Made by a program: the position numbers and the translations under genes. From Austwickia sp. TVS 96-490-7B (GTDB taxonomy: Bacteria; Actinomycetota; Actinomycetes; Actinomycetales; Dermatophilaceae), in the NCBI RefSeq assembly GCF_019331795.1, contig NZ_JAHPZL010000003.1:615877-679876 (forward strand): a DNA stretch of 64,000 nt, written 5' to 3'. Of the stretch, positions 1-8,129 are shown piece after piece (the stretch's first letter is position 1; the number at the start of each line of letters is the position of its first letter). The notes beneath the pieces are model-generated. The model searched no databases. It saw only the letters and a list, made by a program, of their open reading frames with translations, and was not told the origin of the DNA.

Positions 1-1
1 G

Positions 2-298
2 TCCGAGATCACTGCTGACGTGCGCAAAGGCGGCAAAGGTGCGGCGTTCTTCGTCGTAGCTGCCGTCGCTGCGTTCCTCGGTGTGATCTTCTTCCTGCAC
101 ACCTTCGCGCGGCTGATCGCGGTATGGCTGCCGGTCTGGGCGGGCTATCTCATCGTGGCCCTGGTGCTCTTCGCAGTCGCTGGGGTCTGTGCGCTGCTGG
201 GCAAGTCCCAGATCGACAAGGTCAAGGGCAAGCCCGAGCGGGCCATCACGACCTCACGCGAGACGGTCGAGATCGTCAAAGCCGCCGCAGCAGGCTGA
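2..298 (+). CDS. Phage-holin-family (superfamily III holin-X type) membrane protein, 5' end missing
   Basis: The frame is open to the left window edge, so the true N-terminus lies outside; a GTG at 20 is an internal candidate start but the codons before it also read as protein. Two hydrophobic helices are visible (about residues 15-35 and 42-62, counted from the GTG), followed by a charged tail rich in Lys and Glu. Small actinobacterial holin-like proteins with two membrane helices and a basic cytoplasmic tail sit in this position, just before the EphE/MarP genes, in related genomes. The role is unknown; phage lysis is unlikely in this housekeeping context. Confidence 0.65.
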   Translation, partial: SEITADVRKGGKGAAFFVVAAVAAFLGVIFFLHTFARLIAVWLPVWAGYLIVALVLFAVAGVCALLGKSQIDKVKGKPERAITTSRETVEIVKAAAAG

Positions 299-323
299 AA
301 CCTGCTCCGGGCATGGTGGCGCG

Positions 324-1238
324 ATGACCGCTGATTCCTCGTGCGTACTGGTGCCGGGCCCGTGGGAACACCGGTTCGTCGCCGCCAACGGGGCGCGCTT
401 CCATGTGGCTTCACTCGGCGAGGGACCACTGGTGGTGCTTCTCCACGGCTTCCCCCAATTCTGGTGGACGTGGCGGCATCAGCTGCAGTCCCTCGCCGAG
501 GCCGGTTATCGCGCTGTCGCGATGGATCTGCGCGGATACGGCGCCTCCGACAAGCCCCCCACCGGGTACGACGCCCCCACCTTGACGGCTGACGTCGCCG
601 GAGTGATTCGCAGTCTTGGCGAGTCCGAAGCGGTCGTCGTAGGCCACGGGATCGGCGGCTGGCTCGCCTGGACGTTGTCCCAGAGCCACCCCGACGCGGT
701 CCGAGCAGTGGTCTCAGTGGCCTCACCCCATCCTGCTGACGTGGCCACCGCTCGACTGTCCCTGACCACCGCCCGCGGCGCCTGGAGCGTACTGGCGATG
801 AACCGTCCCTGGCACCCCGAGCGTTCGATGGCCCGGGGTGCGGCGTACGTCCATCACGTGCTGCGTTCCTGGCAGGGACACGATCCGGCCTGGCCGTCCC
901 GAGAAGAAACAGCCCGGTACGCCGAAGCGATGGCCATTCCGTTCGCTGCGCATTCGGCGGTGGAGGGATACCGGTGGCTGTCCAGGGCCCGCCTGTCCCC
1001 GGCGGGACGGGAGTACCTCCGGCAGATTCGACGTCCAGTGACCGTCCCCGTCCTACACATCCACGGCACCGCTGACACGATCGTGGCGCCATCCCTGGCC
1101 GCTGGCAGCGCCCGGTGGATGCAAGCCTCATACCAGTGGTGTCCCTTACCTGGGGTAGGCCATGCCCCCCACGAGCAAGCCCCCGAGCGGGTGTCCCTGG
1201 TGATGATCAACTGGCTGCAAGGTCCCGGATCGCCCTGA
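324..1238 (+). CDS. Alpha/beta-fold hydrolase, EphE-like, nucleophile position replaced by Gly
   Basis: 304-residue alpha/beta hydrolase resembling epoxide hydrolases. The ATG at 324 is preferred over upstream codons in the same frame because homology begins there. The oxyanion-hole motif HGFPQFWWTW and the strand motif DLRGYGASDKP are classical. The nucleophile elbow reads GHGIGG: the position normally holding Asp (epoxide hydrolases, GHDWGG) or Ser is Gly. The catalytic His is still recognisable in GVGHAPHEQAPE and an acid in TADTIVAPS. The position next to MarP matches EphE (Rv3670) in M. tuberculosis. Either the enzyme uses another residue or it has lost classical hydrolase chemistry. It converges on the marP gene with an 8-bp gap. 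Confidence 0.85.
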   Translation: MTADSSCVLVPGPWEHRFVAANGARFHVASLGEGPLVVLLHGFPQFWWTWRHQLQSLAEAGYRAVAMDLRGYGASDKPPTGYDAPTLTADVAGVIRSLGESEAVVVGHGIGGWLAWTLSQSHPDAVRAVVSVASPHPADVATARLSLTTARGAWSVLAMNRPWHPERSMARGAAYVHHVLRSWQGHDPAWPSREETARYAEAMAIPFAAHSAVEGYRWLSRARLSPAGREYLRQIRRPVTVPVLHIHGTADTIVAPSLAAGSARWMQASYQWCPLPGVGHAPHEQAPERVSLVMINWLQGPGSP

Positions 1239-1246
1239 TCACGGAG

Positions 1247-2449
1247 TCAGTTGCCGCTGGTGCAGGTCCCCGTTTCAGTGACCGCGGAGGACGTCGTCAC
1301 CCCGGCGGTGACCTCACGGACCTCATCCAAGGTCAAGGCATACCCGGTCAGGGGATCGTCCTGCGAACGCGCAAAGACGACCGCTGATACTTTCCCGTCC
1401 GGGGAGAGGAGCGGCCCCCCTGAATTGCCTGGTTGCACTGTGGCTAGCAGTGAATACACCTTGCGCTGCACTTGCGCCTGACCGTAGATGTCATCGCCCT
1501 TGGCATCGAGCACTTCTCGGACTCGGGCTGCTTCGACTCGCAGTGGCCCGCCTCGGGGGTATCCCGCCACGACCGCTGAATCGGAATGGGCTAGGTCCTC
1601 CCCCAACGCCAACGGTGCGGCGGTCAGTCCGGGTACGGCGAGCACCGCTAGGTCCCTGGCTGCGTCAAATGCCACTACTTTTGCTGGTAGGCGGGACGAT
1701 AAATGCCGGACGGTGACTTTGCGTGAACCTGCCACGACGTGGGCGTTCGTGACGACCAGTTGTCGGGCGAAGACCCATCCTGACCCTTCTTGCATTCGTT
1801 GGCACTGGGTGGCGTCTGCGTCGATGCGCAACACTGACGCGGAGGCTCGTCGTATCTGCGGGGTTTGCGCCACCGCCGGGTCGACGGGCATGACTGGTCG
1901 GATCGGTTCGGTGTTGATCGCGGAGAACACCCGAGGGAAGCCGTAGTCGTCCAGGGTTGCTTTGACTCCGCCGAGGACTTGGTCGCTGGTGGTGGGCATG
2001 ACTTCGCCGATCGCAGAGACCACGTGGGATCCCCCGATGGACCGGGAGAGGTCCCCGGGGATGACGACCCGCATCACCCCGGCGGTGAACCATACTGTCG
2101 CCGCAGTGACTGTGACGGTGAGCACACTTCCTAGCAGGGCATCGATCTTCCCCAACGGGGATCGGTCGATGCTGTCTGTCAGCCGGAAGGTCGCCCGGAC
2201 TAGCAGGCCCTGCATTGCGCCAGCGCACGCCAACACCGACGCGACTAATAGCAGCGGACGCAGCAGCGGGTTGCCGTGGAGGGGAAGGTCAGCGATGTAC
2301 TCCGGCAGCAGCCACAACGCCAACCCGGACCCGATGAGGAAACCCGCAGCGGCAAACAGGGTGGACACCAACCCGCGACGGTACCCCGAAAAGCCACTGA
2401 ACAGGATGAACGCCACCAAAACGATGTCGATCACCGTTTCCTGGCTCAC
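1247..2449 (-). CDS. marP: MarP-family membrane-anchored periplasmic serine protease
   Basis: 400-residue protein with an N-terminal CvpA/colicin-V-like membrane domain of about four helices (residues 1-130), a linker, and a C-terminal trypsin-like domain. The catalytic triad is readable: His in VTNAHVV, Asp in AARDLAVL and Ser in QPGNSGGPLL. A Cys at the start of the protease domain (ATQCQRM) and another near the C-terminus (TGTCTSG) match the disulfide known to control M. tuberculosis MarP (Rv3671c), which is needed for acid resistance. The GTG start overlaps the stop of the upstream NUDIX gene by 4 bp, indicating translational coupling within an nth-nudL-marP operon. Confidence 0.9.
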   Translation of the reverse strand: MSQETVIDIVLVAFILFSGFSGYRRGLVSTLFAAAGFLIGSGLALWLLPEYIADLPLHGNPLLRPLLLVASVLACAGAMQGLLVRATFRLTDSIDRSPLGKIDALLGSVLTVTVTAATVWFTAGVMRVVIPGDLSRSIGGSHVVSAIGEVMPTTSDQVLGGVKATLDDYGFPRVFSAINTEPIRPVMPVDPAVAQTPQIRRASASVLRIDADATQCQRMQEGSGWVFARQLVVTNAHVVAGSRKVTVRHLSSRLPAKVVAFDAARDLAVLAVPGLTAAPLALGEDLAHSDSAVVAGYPRGGPLRVEAARVREVLDAKGDDIYGQAQVQRKVYSLLATVQPGNSGGPLLSPDGKVSAVVFARSQDDPLTGYALTLDEVREVTAGVTTSSAVTETGTCTSGN

Positions 2450-3171
2450 CGCACCTCCCCTGTCGACGGCGGGCTGGCCGCAGTGCCGCCCTGATCGGGA
2501 ACGTTACGGCGCAGGCTGCGGTTCCAGCCACCGGGGTCGACCCCGCCCAGCTCGAAAGTCGCGGTCAGCAGGGCCGCAGTGAAACCCCAGATGAACAGTC
2601 CGTCGACATCGAATGCTGGGGCGGCGTACCCGCTGGGATGCACTGCGACGAATCGGTGTGTCGGGTCGAGTAGCTCGCGCAGCGGCACGCGGGCGACTCG
2701 GTCGACTTCTTGCTCGCTGTGGGCGCAGATCGGGCTGGGATGCTCCCACCAAGCCAGCACCGGCGTCACCGCAGACCTGGAGGCGGACAAGTCCAGTTCG
2801 GGTAGCTCCGCCACCACGTGCACTCCGGTGGGGTCGAGTCCGATTTCTTCCTCGGCTTCCCGCAGCGCAGCAGCGACCGGTCCGGCATCATCAGGGTCGA
2901 TCCGCCCTCCAGGGAAGGCGACCTGCCCGGCGTGGCTGCGCAAGTGGGGAGTACGTCGGGTCAGCACGACGTCCTCCCCGCCGTGAGCACAGGGCCCAAA
3001 CAGCATCAGCACCGCTGCTGTTCGCTCGCGTCGTCCGGGGGTGGTGCGATGCCGTTCGAAGTACGCCGCGCCGGGGGATGTCGCAGCGGTCGCCGCTCGA
3101 TGCAGCCACGGCGGGGGTCCGCCAGGTCGGGGCGGCCCCGGCGGGATCGACGTCGCCAGGTCACGAGTCAT
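2446..3171 (-). CDS. NUDIX hydrolase, coenzyme A pyrophosphatase (NudL) type
   Basis: 241 residues from the ATG at 3171, chosen because it lies 7 bp after nth and the longer frame runs back into nth. The signature preceding the NUDIX box, LTRRTPHLRSHAGQVAFPGG, is the NuCoA motif of CoA pyrophosphatases (LLTxR...RxxxGxxxFPGG). The NUDIX box follows, with the REAEEEIGL helix that supplies metal-binding glutamates. It is expected to cleave CoA and its derivatives to 4'-phosphopantetheine and 3',5'-ADP. The position between nth and marP equals Rv3672c. The gene ends in a GTGA overlap with marP. Confidence 0.85.
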   Translation of the reverse strand: MTRDLATSIPPGPPRPGGPPPWLHRAATAATSPGAAYFERHRTTPGRRERTAAVLMLFGPCAHGGEDVVLTRRTPHLRSHAGQVAFPGGRIDPDDAGPVAAALREAEEEIGLDPTGVHVVAELPELDLSASRSAVTPVLAWWEHPSPICAHSEQEVDRVARVPLRELLDPTHRFVAVHPSGYAAPAFDVDGLFIWGFTAALLTATFELGGVDPGGWNRSLRRNVPDQGGTAASPPSTGEVR

Positions 3172-3178
3172 CGATGCC

Positions 3179-3934
3179 TCACGAACTCTCCGGGGCGGGG
3201 GTCGCCGGTGCGTCTTTGACCAGACGGGCCGCGACCCCCGGATCGGTCGGACCGAGCCCATAGGAAGGACACCATTCGGTGACCGAACATGCCCCGCAGG
3301 CTGGCCGGCGAGAATGGCATGTCCGCCGTCCGTGAAAGATCACCGTGTGCGACAGCATCGTCCAGTCCTTGCGGGGAAACAGGGCGGCGATATCTGATTC
3401 GACCGCGACTGGATCCTGCGCAGTTGTCCACCCGAATCTCCTGGTTAACCTGCCAAAATGCGTGTCGACTGTGAGTCCCGGGATGCCAAACGCATTCCCG
3501 AGGACGACATTTGCTGTTTTGCGCCCTACCCCGGCCAGGGTGATCAGCTCGGTGAGGCGTGCCGGCACCGTCCCGTCGTACCGATCGACCAACGCTGCGG
3601 AGAGCGAGAGCAGCGACTCAGCCTTGGCACGGAAAAATCCGGTCGACTGGATGATGGTCTCCAGTGCGGTGCGATCCGCGGCCGCCAGCGCGGCCGGATC
3701 GGGATACGCCGCGAAGAGCGCCGGGGTGACTTTGTTGACCTGCACATCAGTGGTTTGCGCGGAGAGCACCGTGGCGACGAGCAACTGGAACGGATTGGCA
3801 AAATCTAGCTCGCAGTGAGCATCCGGGTAACGCTCGGCGAGCGCCCGGTACATCTTTCGTGCGCGACGTGTCCGGGCCAGGGGCGTCTCTCCTGACCGGT
3901 CAGTGGGAGGCGAGGGCAGGGTAGGGGTCACCAC
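3179..3934 (-). CDS. nth: Endonuclease III (DNA glycosylase/AP lyase)
   Basis: 251 residues. The helix-hairpin-helix [13 protein letters not shown] carries the catalytic Lys, and VDTHFGRL contains the catalytic Asp. The C-terminal 4Fe-4S cluster ligands are present with the classic spacing C-x6-C-x2-C-x5-C (Cys in [20 protein letters not shown]). It removes oxidised pyrimidines in base-excision repair and nicks the AP site. It is the first gene of a short operon with the NUDIX and marP genes and is divergent from crp, separated by 78 bp. The N-terminal 25 residues are an actinobacterial extension of little conservation, so a later start is possible. Confidence 0.93.
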   Translation of the reverse strand: MVTPTLPSPPTDRSGETPLARTRRARKMYRALAERYPDAHCELDFANPFQLLVATVLSAQTTDVQVNKVTPALFAAYPDPAALAAADRTALETIIQSTGFFRAKAESLLSLSAALVDRYDGTVPARLTELITLAGVGRKTANVVLGNAFGIPGLTVDTHFGRLTRRFGWTTAQDPVAVESDIAALFPRKDWTMLSHTVIFHGRRTCHSRRPACGACSVTEWCPSYGLGPTDPGVAARLVKDAPATPAPESS

Positions 3935-3977
3935 GGCCCCAGCCTAGGCGGAAGGGGCGATATCCTCCTGCCCCCCA

Positions 3978-3993
3978 CGTGATCTGGCGCACA
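3978..3993. promoter_or_regulatory. Possible Crp operator between nth and crp
   Basis: The 16-bp sequence CGTGATCTGGCGCACA is an imperfect match to the Crp half-site pattern TGTGA-N6-TCACA (two mismatches in the ten specified bases). It lies 20-35 bp before the crp start in the divergent nth/crp spacer, where autoregulation would be expected. One site with mismatches in a high-GC genome can occur by chance. Confidence 0.35.
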
Positions 3994-4012
3994 TCTATGG
4001 CACAGTAGGGGC

Positions 4013-4690
4013 GTGGACAACGAGGTGGTCAGGCACGCTCCCCTTTTCGCTGCGCTCGACGATGCCGACGTCGATGCGCTCCGATCCACGTTGACGTGTT
4101 CCCTGTTACAACGCGGTGAGGTGCTGTTCCGTGAGGGTCAGCGGGGCGATCGTCTTTACGTGATCATCTCCGGCAAGGTCAAACTTGGTCGGTGCAGCAC
4201 CGACGGTCGGGAAAACCTGATGGCGATCCTCGGTCCTGGGGAGATGTTCGGGGAGTTGAGTCTCTTCGATCCTGGTCCGCGGACGGCGACCGCGACAGCG
4301 GTGGCTGATACCGAGTTGATCGGGATGAGCAACGAGCAGTTGCATGAGTTCCTCAAGGATCGTCCGGCAGTGGCGTTGTCGATGCTGGCGTCATTGGCGC
4401 GTCGGCTGCGACGTACGAATGATTCAGTCGCTGACTTGGTCTTCACTGACGTGCCCGGCCGGGTGGCCAAAGCCTTGTTGGATTTGTCGAGCAGGTTTGG
4501 GGTGGAGTGCGGGGAAGGCGTGATGGTCGCGCACGACCTCACTCAGGAAGAGCTGGCTCAGTTGGTCGGGGCGTCCCGGGAGACCGTCAATAAGGCGTTG
4601 GCGGATTTTGCGTCCCGGGGTTGGCTGAAGTTGGAAGCGCGCGCGGTGTTGTTGCTGGATGTAGAACGGCTGTCGCGGCGTTCCCGGTGA
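4013..4690 (+). CDS. crp: Crp/Fnr-family cAMP-responsive transcription regulator
   Basis: 225 residues, GTG start. Residues 1-120 form a cyclic-nucleotide-binding beta-barrel with the phosphate-binding-cassette motif GELSLFDPGPRTATATA, whose Glu and Arg normally contact cAMP. A long dimerisation helix follows, then a winged helix-turn-helix with the recognition helix GASRETVNKALADF. Length and position (between nth and an MBL hydrolase) match Rv3676 of M. tuberculosis, a global regulator. It is divergent from nth and converges on the NUDIX/MBL gene with only 2 bp between the stop codons. An imperfect Crp site lies upstream, suggesting self-regulation. Confidence 0.93.
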   Translation: MDNEVVRHAPLFAALDDADVDALRSTLTCSLLQRGEVLFREGQRGDRLYVIISGKVKLGRCSTDGRENLMAILGPGEMFGELSLFDPGPRTATATAVADTELIGMSNEQLHEFLKDRPAVALSMLASLARRLRRTNDSVADLVFTDVPGRVAKALLDLSSRFGVECGEGVMVAHDLTQEELAQLVGASRETVNKALADFASRGWLKLEARAVLLLDVERLSRRSR

Positions 4691-4692
4691 GA

Positions 4693-6333
4693 TCAGGTGC
4701 CGAGGTAGTCCATCTGGGCTCGCACTGACTGGGAGGCTGCTGGCCACAAGGCATGGTCAACATCGGCATACACGATCTCTACGACGTCTTGCACGGTCCG
4801 CGCTCCAGAAGCCAGGGCGCGACGTACCTGGTCGAGACGGGACAGCCGGTGTTCGCGGTAGGCGTGGAGAGTTGCCGCCGCGTCGACGATGGGGGCGCCA
4901 TGTCCGGGCAGGATCAGGCGGATCGAGCCGTCCTGTGCCATGTCGATGAGTCGGTTGAGCGTGGCGAGATATTCGCCGAGGGTCCCTTCGGGCCAGGCCA
5001 CCAGCGCACTCCCCCGCCCGAGAATGGTGTCCCCGGTGAGCAAGGCCTCATCCTGGGTGAGCAGGAAGGATGCACTGTCTCCGGTGTGTCCAGGGGTGGC
5101 GAGGACATGCAGGGTGATCCCGGCGCTCTCCACGACGTCACCGTCGGCGAGGTCACCGCGCCCGACCCCCAGGGCCCGGACCGGAGCGTGCGCGAGTTCA
5201 GCGAATCGCAGGGCCCCTTCGGCGTGATCGGGATGCCGATGGGTGAGCAGGATCTGCGAGACGTGGCGGGACCCAGCGACGGCAAGGAGACGTCGGAGGT
5301 GGTCTTCGTCGGCAGGGCCCGGGTCGATCACCACGACTTCCTCAGCGTCTGGCGCGCCGAGCACCCAGCTGTTGGTGCCGTCTAGGGTCAACGGCCCCGG
5401 GTTGGGAGCACACACGCAGGTGATGCGTTCGTTGACGGATGTCGTCCGGTCAGCGGTGCTCGTTGATGACGCGGCAGGCGCGGAGGTCTCGTCGGTGTCG
5501 ATGACCACCATGATGTCGTCGCCGACGAGGATCGGGGTGGGGGTGACAGCCCGGAGCGGGCGGTCTCCATCATGGGCGGCGATCCACTGGGCGGCGTCAG
5601 TGACGGGGACAAGCTGGCGCAGCAGGTGTCGGGTCGGCGGGAGCAGCATGGCGTCCCCACTATCTGCCTGCGCTAGAAGATCTGCGGGGCGGATCCACCG
5701 GGAATCCTCCGCCTCAGAGCAGTCACCGTCAGGGGCTTGCCCGGTGGGGACGACCGCAGCAAAAAACCGGGTGTCATAGCGACGCGGCTCGAATGCCGGG
5801 GTGATCCACTGCGCCACGGCCCGCAACAGGTCGGTGCGTAGGACCAGCCGGTGGCTGTGGAGCAGCGCAGCAAAGGTCTCCTCGTGGCGTTCGAGGCGGC
5901 GGCGAGCGTCCAACCAGGTGCCTTCGGGGTCGGGCGCCGCAACAGTCTGGGCGTCTGGTCCGGCAAGGAGGATGCCGCACTCCTCGAAGAGTTCTCGCGC
6001 CGCGGCCACCACCAGCGCCTGGGCGGTGAGGGCGTCGGGAGTGTCGAGACGCCGGGACCACTCCGCGGGGCTGGGGCCAACCCAGGGCAGGTCTGTCGTG
6101 TCATGAGGGTCCAGTCGACCACCGGGGAAGACGTACGCCGACGGCGCGAAGGTCATCGTCGCAGCACGTCGCAGCACGAACACCTCCACGCCATCGGGAC
6201 GGTCACGCAGCAGCACCACTGACGCGGCGTCGCTGACAGGGGCAGCGTCACCAGCCCCGGCGTCCCACCACGCACGGATCTGGGTCGCCGTGGTGGGAGG
6301 TACGGGGTATCGGAGGCCTTCCCCGGCGGTCAT
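4693..6333 (-). CDS. NUDIX domain fused to metallo-beta-lactamase-fold hydrolase
   Basis: 546 residues, two domains. The N-terminal half (about 1-280) is a NUDIX domain: VFPGGRLDPHD starts the box and AARELFEECGIL completes it, separated by an insertion as in NUDT19-like proteins. The C-terminal half (about 300-546) is an MBL fold of the LACTB2/Rv3677c type with the metal motif THRHPDHAEG, the later ligands in TPGHTGDS and LTGDTILGRGS, and LPGHGAPI. In M. tuberculosis Rv3677c is only the MBL part. The frame is continuous, so this is a genuine fusion unless an assembly error joined two genes. It is likely co-transcribed with RidA upstream (8-bp gap). Substrates are unknown. Confidence 0.85.
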   Translation of the reverse strand: MTAGEGLRYPVPPTTATQIRAWWDAGAGDAAPVSDAASVVLLRDRPDGVEVFVLRRAATMTFAPSAYVFPGGRLDPHDTTDLPWVGPSPAEWSRRLDTPDALTAQALVVAAARELFEECGILLAGPDAQTVAAPDPEGTWLDARRRLERHEETFAALLHSHRLVLRTDLLRAVAQWITPAFEPRRYDTRFFAAVVPTGQAPDGDCSEAEDSRWIRPADLLAQADSGDAMLLPPTRHLLRQLVPVTDAAQWIAAHDGDRPLRAVTPTPILVGDDIMVVIDTDETSAPAASSTSTADRTTSVNERITCVCAPNPGPLTLDGTNSWVLGAPDAEEVVVIDPGPADEDHLRRLLAVAGSRHVSQILLTHRHPDHAEGALRFAELAHAPVRALGVGRGDLADGDVVESAGITLHVLATPGHTGDSASFLLTQDEALLTGDTILGRGSALVAWPEGTLGEYLATLNRLIDMAQDGSIRLILPGHGAPIVDAAATLHAYREHRLSRLDQVRRALASGARTVQDVVEIVYADVDHALWPAASQSVRAQMDYLGT

Positions 6334-6341
6334 CGGGGTGC

Positions 6342-6818
6342 TCAGCTTTCTCGGATGGCGAAGATCGCTTCGACCTCGACCGGCGCCCCCAACGGCAGAG
6401 CCGCCACGCCCACCGCGCTACGTGCGTGGGCGCCAGCATCCCCAAAAGCGGCTTTCATCAGGTCAGATGCGCCATTGATGACGCCCGGCTGACCGGTGAA
6501 ACCACTCTCGCTGGCGACGAAGCCGACGAGTTTGACGACTCGCTCGACCTGGTCGAGGTCACCGATGACGCTCTTGCACGCAGCGATCGCGTTGAGGGCG
6601 CACAATTCGGCCAGCGCAGCGGCCTGTTCCGGGACGACACACCCTTCGCCGGTGCCGACCGTGCCGGTCGCGGCGAGCGTGCCGGCAGACAGCGGCAGCT
6701 GCCCTGAGACGTAAACATGCCGTCCGTCACGCACTGCGGGGACGTAGGACGCCACCGGAGGGACCACCTCCGGGACGGTGTGTCCGAGTGCGTGGAGTCG
6801 TTCCTCGACCTGGCTCAT
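6342..6818 (-). CDS. RidA/YjgF-family enamine/imine deaminase
   Basis: 158 residues. The C-terminal block HARSAVGVAALPLGAPVEVEA is the family signature; the Arg in it binds the carboxylate of the reactive enamine. An N-terminal VSGQLPL segment and the Asn-containing central helix also fit. Members of the RidA family hydrolyse 2-aminoacrylate-type intermediates released by PLP enzymes. The position equals Rv3678c. It lies directly downstream of the small DUF4177 gene (3-bp gap) and upstream of the NUDIX/MBL gene, so these three probably form one operon. Confidence 0.88.
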   Translation of the reverse strand: MSQVEERLHALGHTVPEVVPPVASYVPAVRDGRHVYVSGQLPLSAGTLAATGTVGTGEGCVVPEQAAALAELCALNAIAACKSVIGDLDQVERVVKLVGFVASESGFTGQPGVINGASDLMKAAFGDAGAHARSAVGVAALPLGAPVEVEAIFAIRES

Positions 6819-6821
6819 CGT

Positions 6822-6980
6822 TCAGTCCTCCTGCGGACGTTTGAAGTACGCCACGAGGTTTCCACCCTCGGGCATGGTGACCACTTGCACCAGTTCCCAG
6901 CCGTCGGCACCCCAGGTGTTGAGGATGGCCTGGGTGTTGTGCATCAGTACTGGTGTCGTCGCGTATTCCCACCTCGTCAT
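6822..6980 (-). CDS. DUF4177-type small protein
   Basis: 52 residues from the ATG at 6980; a longer frame exists but runs into the divergent ArsA promoter region. The sequence begins MTRWEYATTPVLMHNT and contains the GADGWELVQVV block and an AYFKRP ending typical of DUF4177 proteins, which are small single-domain proteins of unknown function. In related actinobacteria a gene like this sits between the ArsA-like ATPase pair and RidA. It is the first gene of the leftward operon. Confidence 0.8.
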   Translation of the reverse strand: MTRWEYATTPVLMHNTQAILNTWGADGWELVQVVTMPEGGNLVAYFKRPQED

Positions 6981-7091
6981 GGCGGCAACCCTAGCCGCAG
7001 GAGCGGCGGTGTGGTCGACGTACGGCAGTGCTGGGCGCGGATCTGCCAGCTCGTCTGACGCAGAGGCGCTCACCCTCCTAGACTCGCTGGC

Positions 7092-8129
7092 ATGGCGGAC
7101 TCTTCCGTGGGGACCGGCGGGGGCGGGCAGCGTGAGGACTGGACACAGGTGCGTCTGCATGTGGTGACCGGTAAGGGAGGGACGGGTAAGACCAGTGTTG
7201 CGGCGGCGCTCGCGTTGGCGTTGGCGAGCACCGGCCGCCGAGTTCTGGTGGCGGAGGTCGAAGGACGGCAGGGCTTGTGTCAGGTCTTGGACGTGCCACC
7301 GCTGTCAACCACAGAGGAACTGGTGTTGCGGGTGTCCTCCGGGGGTGAGGTGTGGGGAGTGTCGGTCGAGGCGAAAGCCGCCCTGCTGGAATATCTGGAG
7401 ATCTTCTATCACCTGGGACGCGCGGGGCGGATCTTGGAAAAGGTGGGTGCTATCGATTTCGCCACCACGATCGCTCCAGGGGTGCGTGACGTCCTGCTGG
7501 TCGGGAAGGTGTACGACGCGGTACGTCGGCAGGAGGGGCGTTCCCGATCTGTCAGTGCGCCACGCTGGCGATATGACGCAGTGGTGTTGGATGCGCCCCC
7601 GACAGGACGGGTCGGACGTTTCCTCGGGGTCAATCAGGAGGTCGCTGACCTGGCACGGGTGGGTCCGGTGCATGGACAGGCCAATGACATTACGGCGTTA
7701 CTGACCTCACCGTCGTGTGCGGTGCACGTGGTGACTCTGTTAGAAGAAATGCCGGTGCAGGAAGCCGCCGATGTGATTGAGGAGCTGCGTGCGTCATCGG
7801 TGCCGGTGGGGGCGATCATCGTGAATCAGGCCCGTGACCCGTTGCTTTCTGAAGAGGACGTAGCGGCCTTGTCGGTGGCAGGTCCGGCCCGGGCGGACCT
7901 GGTGGCGGCGTTGCGCGGTGTCGGTGGTCCGTGGGACGACGCGGCGGTGGATGCTTTGGTCACTGAGGGGGCCGGCCATGCGGCACGGATGCGGCTGGAG
8001 GATGCGCAGTTTGCAGTGGTGGAAGGTTTGGGCCAGCCAGTGCACGTGTTGCCCCCGTTGCGGGACGGCGTGGATGCGTCCGGGGTCCGGGTGTTGGCAC
8101 AAGAACTGACCGATCAGGCGATCTGGTGA
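7092..8129 (+). CDS. ArsA/Get3-like anion-transporting ATPase, first of pair
   Basis: 345 residues. The deviant Walker A motif GKGGTGKTS lies near residue 30, Walker B/switch residues in VVLDAPPTGRVGRF, and an INQARDP-like nucleotide contact near residue 237. Orthologue by position and sequence of Rv3679 (BagA). The pair forms a heterodimer related to Get3 in M. tuberculosis, linked there to tolerance of small toxic metabolites rather than arsenite. It overlaps the second ATPase gene by 4 bp. No arsenic operon genes are nearby, so an arsenite role is unlikely. Confidence 0.88.
   Translation: MADSSVGTGGGGQREDWTQVRLHVVTGKGGTGKTSVAAALALALASTGRRVLVAEVEGRQGLCQVLDVPPLSTTEELVLRVSSGGEVWGVSVEAKAALLEYLEIFYHLGRAGRILEKVGAIDFATTIAPGVRDVLLVGKVYDAVRRQEGRSRSVSAPRWRYDAVVLDAPPTGRVGRFLGVNQEVADLARVGPVHGQANDITALLTSPSCAVHVVTLLEEMPVQEAADVIEELRASSVPVGAIIVNQARDPLLSEEDVAALSVAGPARADLVAALRGVGGPWDDAAVDALVTEGAGHAARMRLEDAQFAVVEGLGQPVHVLPPLRDGVDASGVRVLAQELTDQAIW

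Noticed and set aside
145..1131. 328-codon minus-strand frame opposite the alpha/beta hydrolase
   Set aside because: Arg/Gly/Pro-rich composition and no start signal; antisense shadow.
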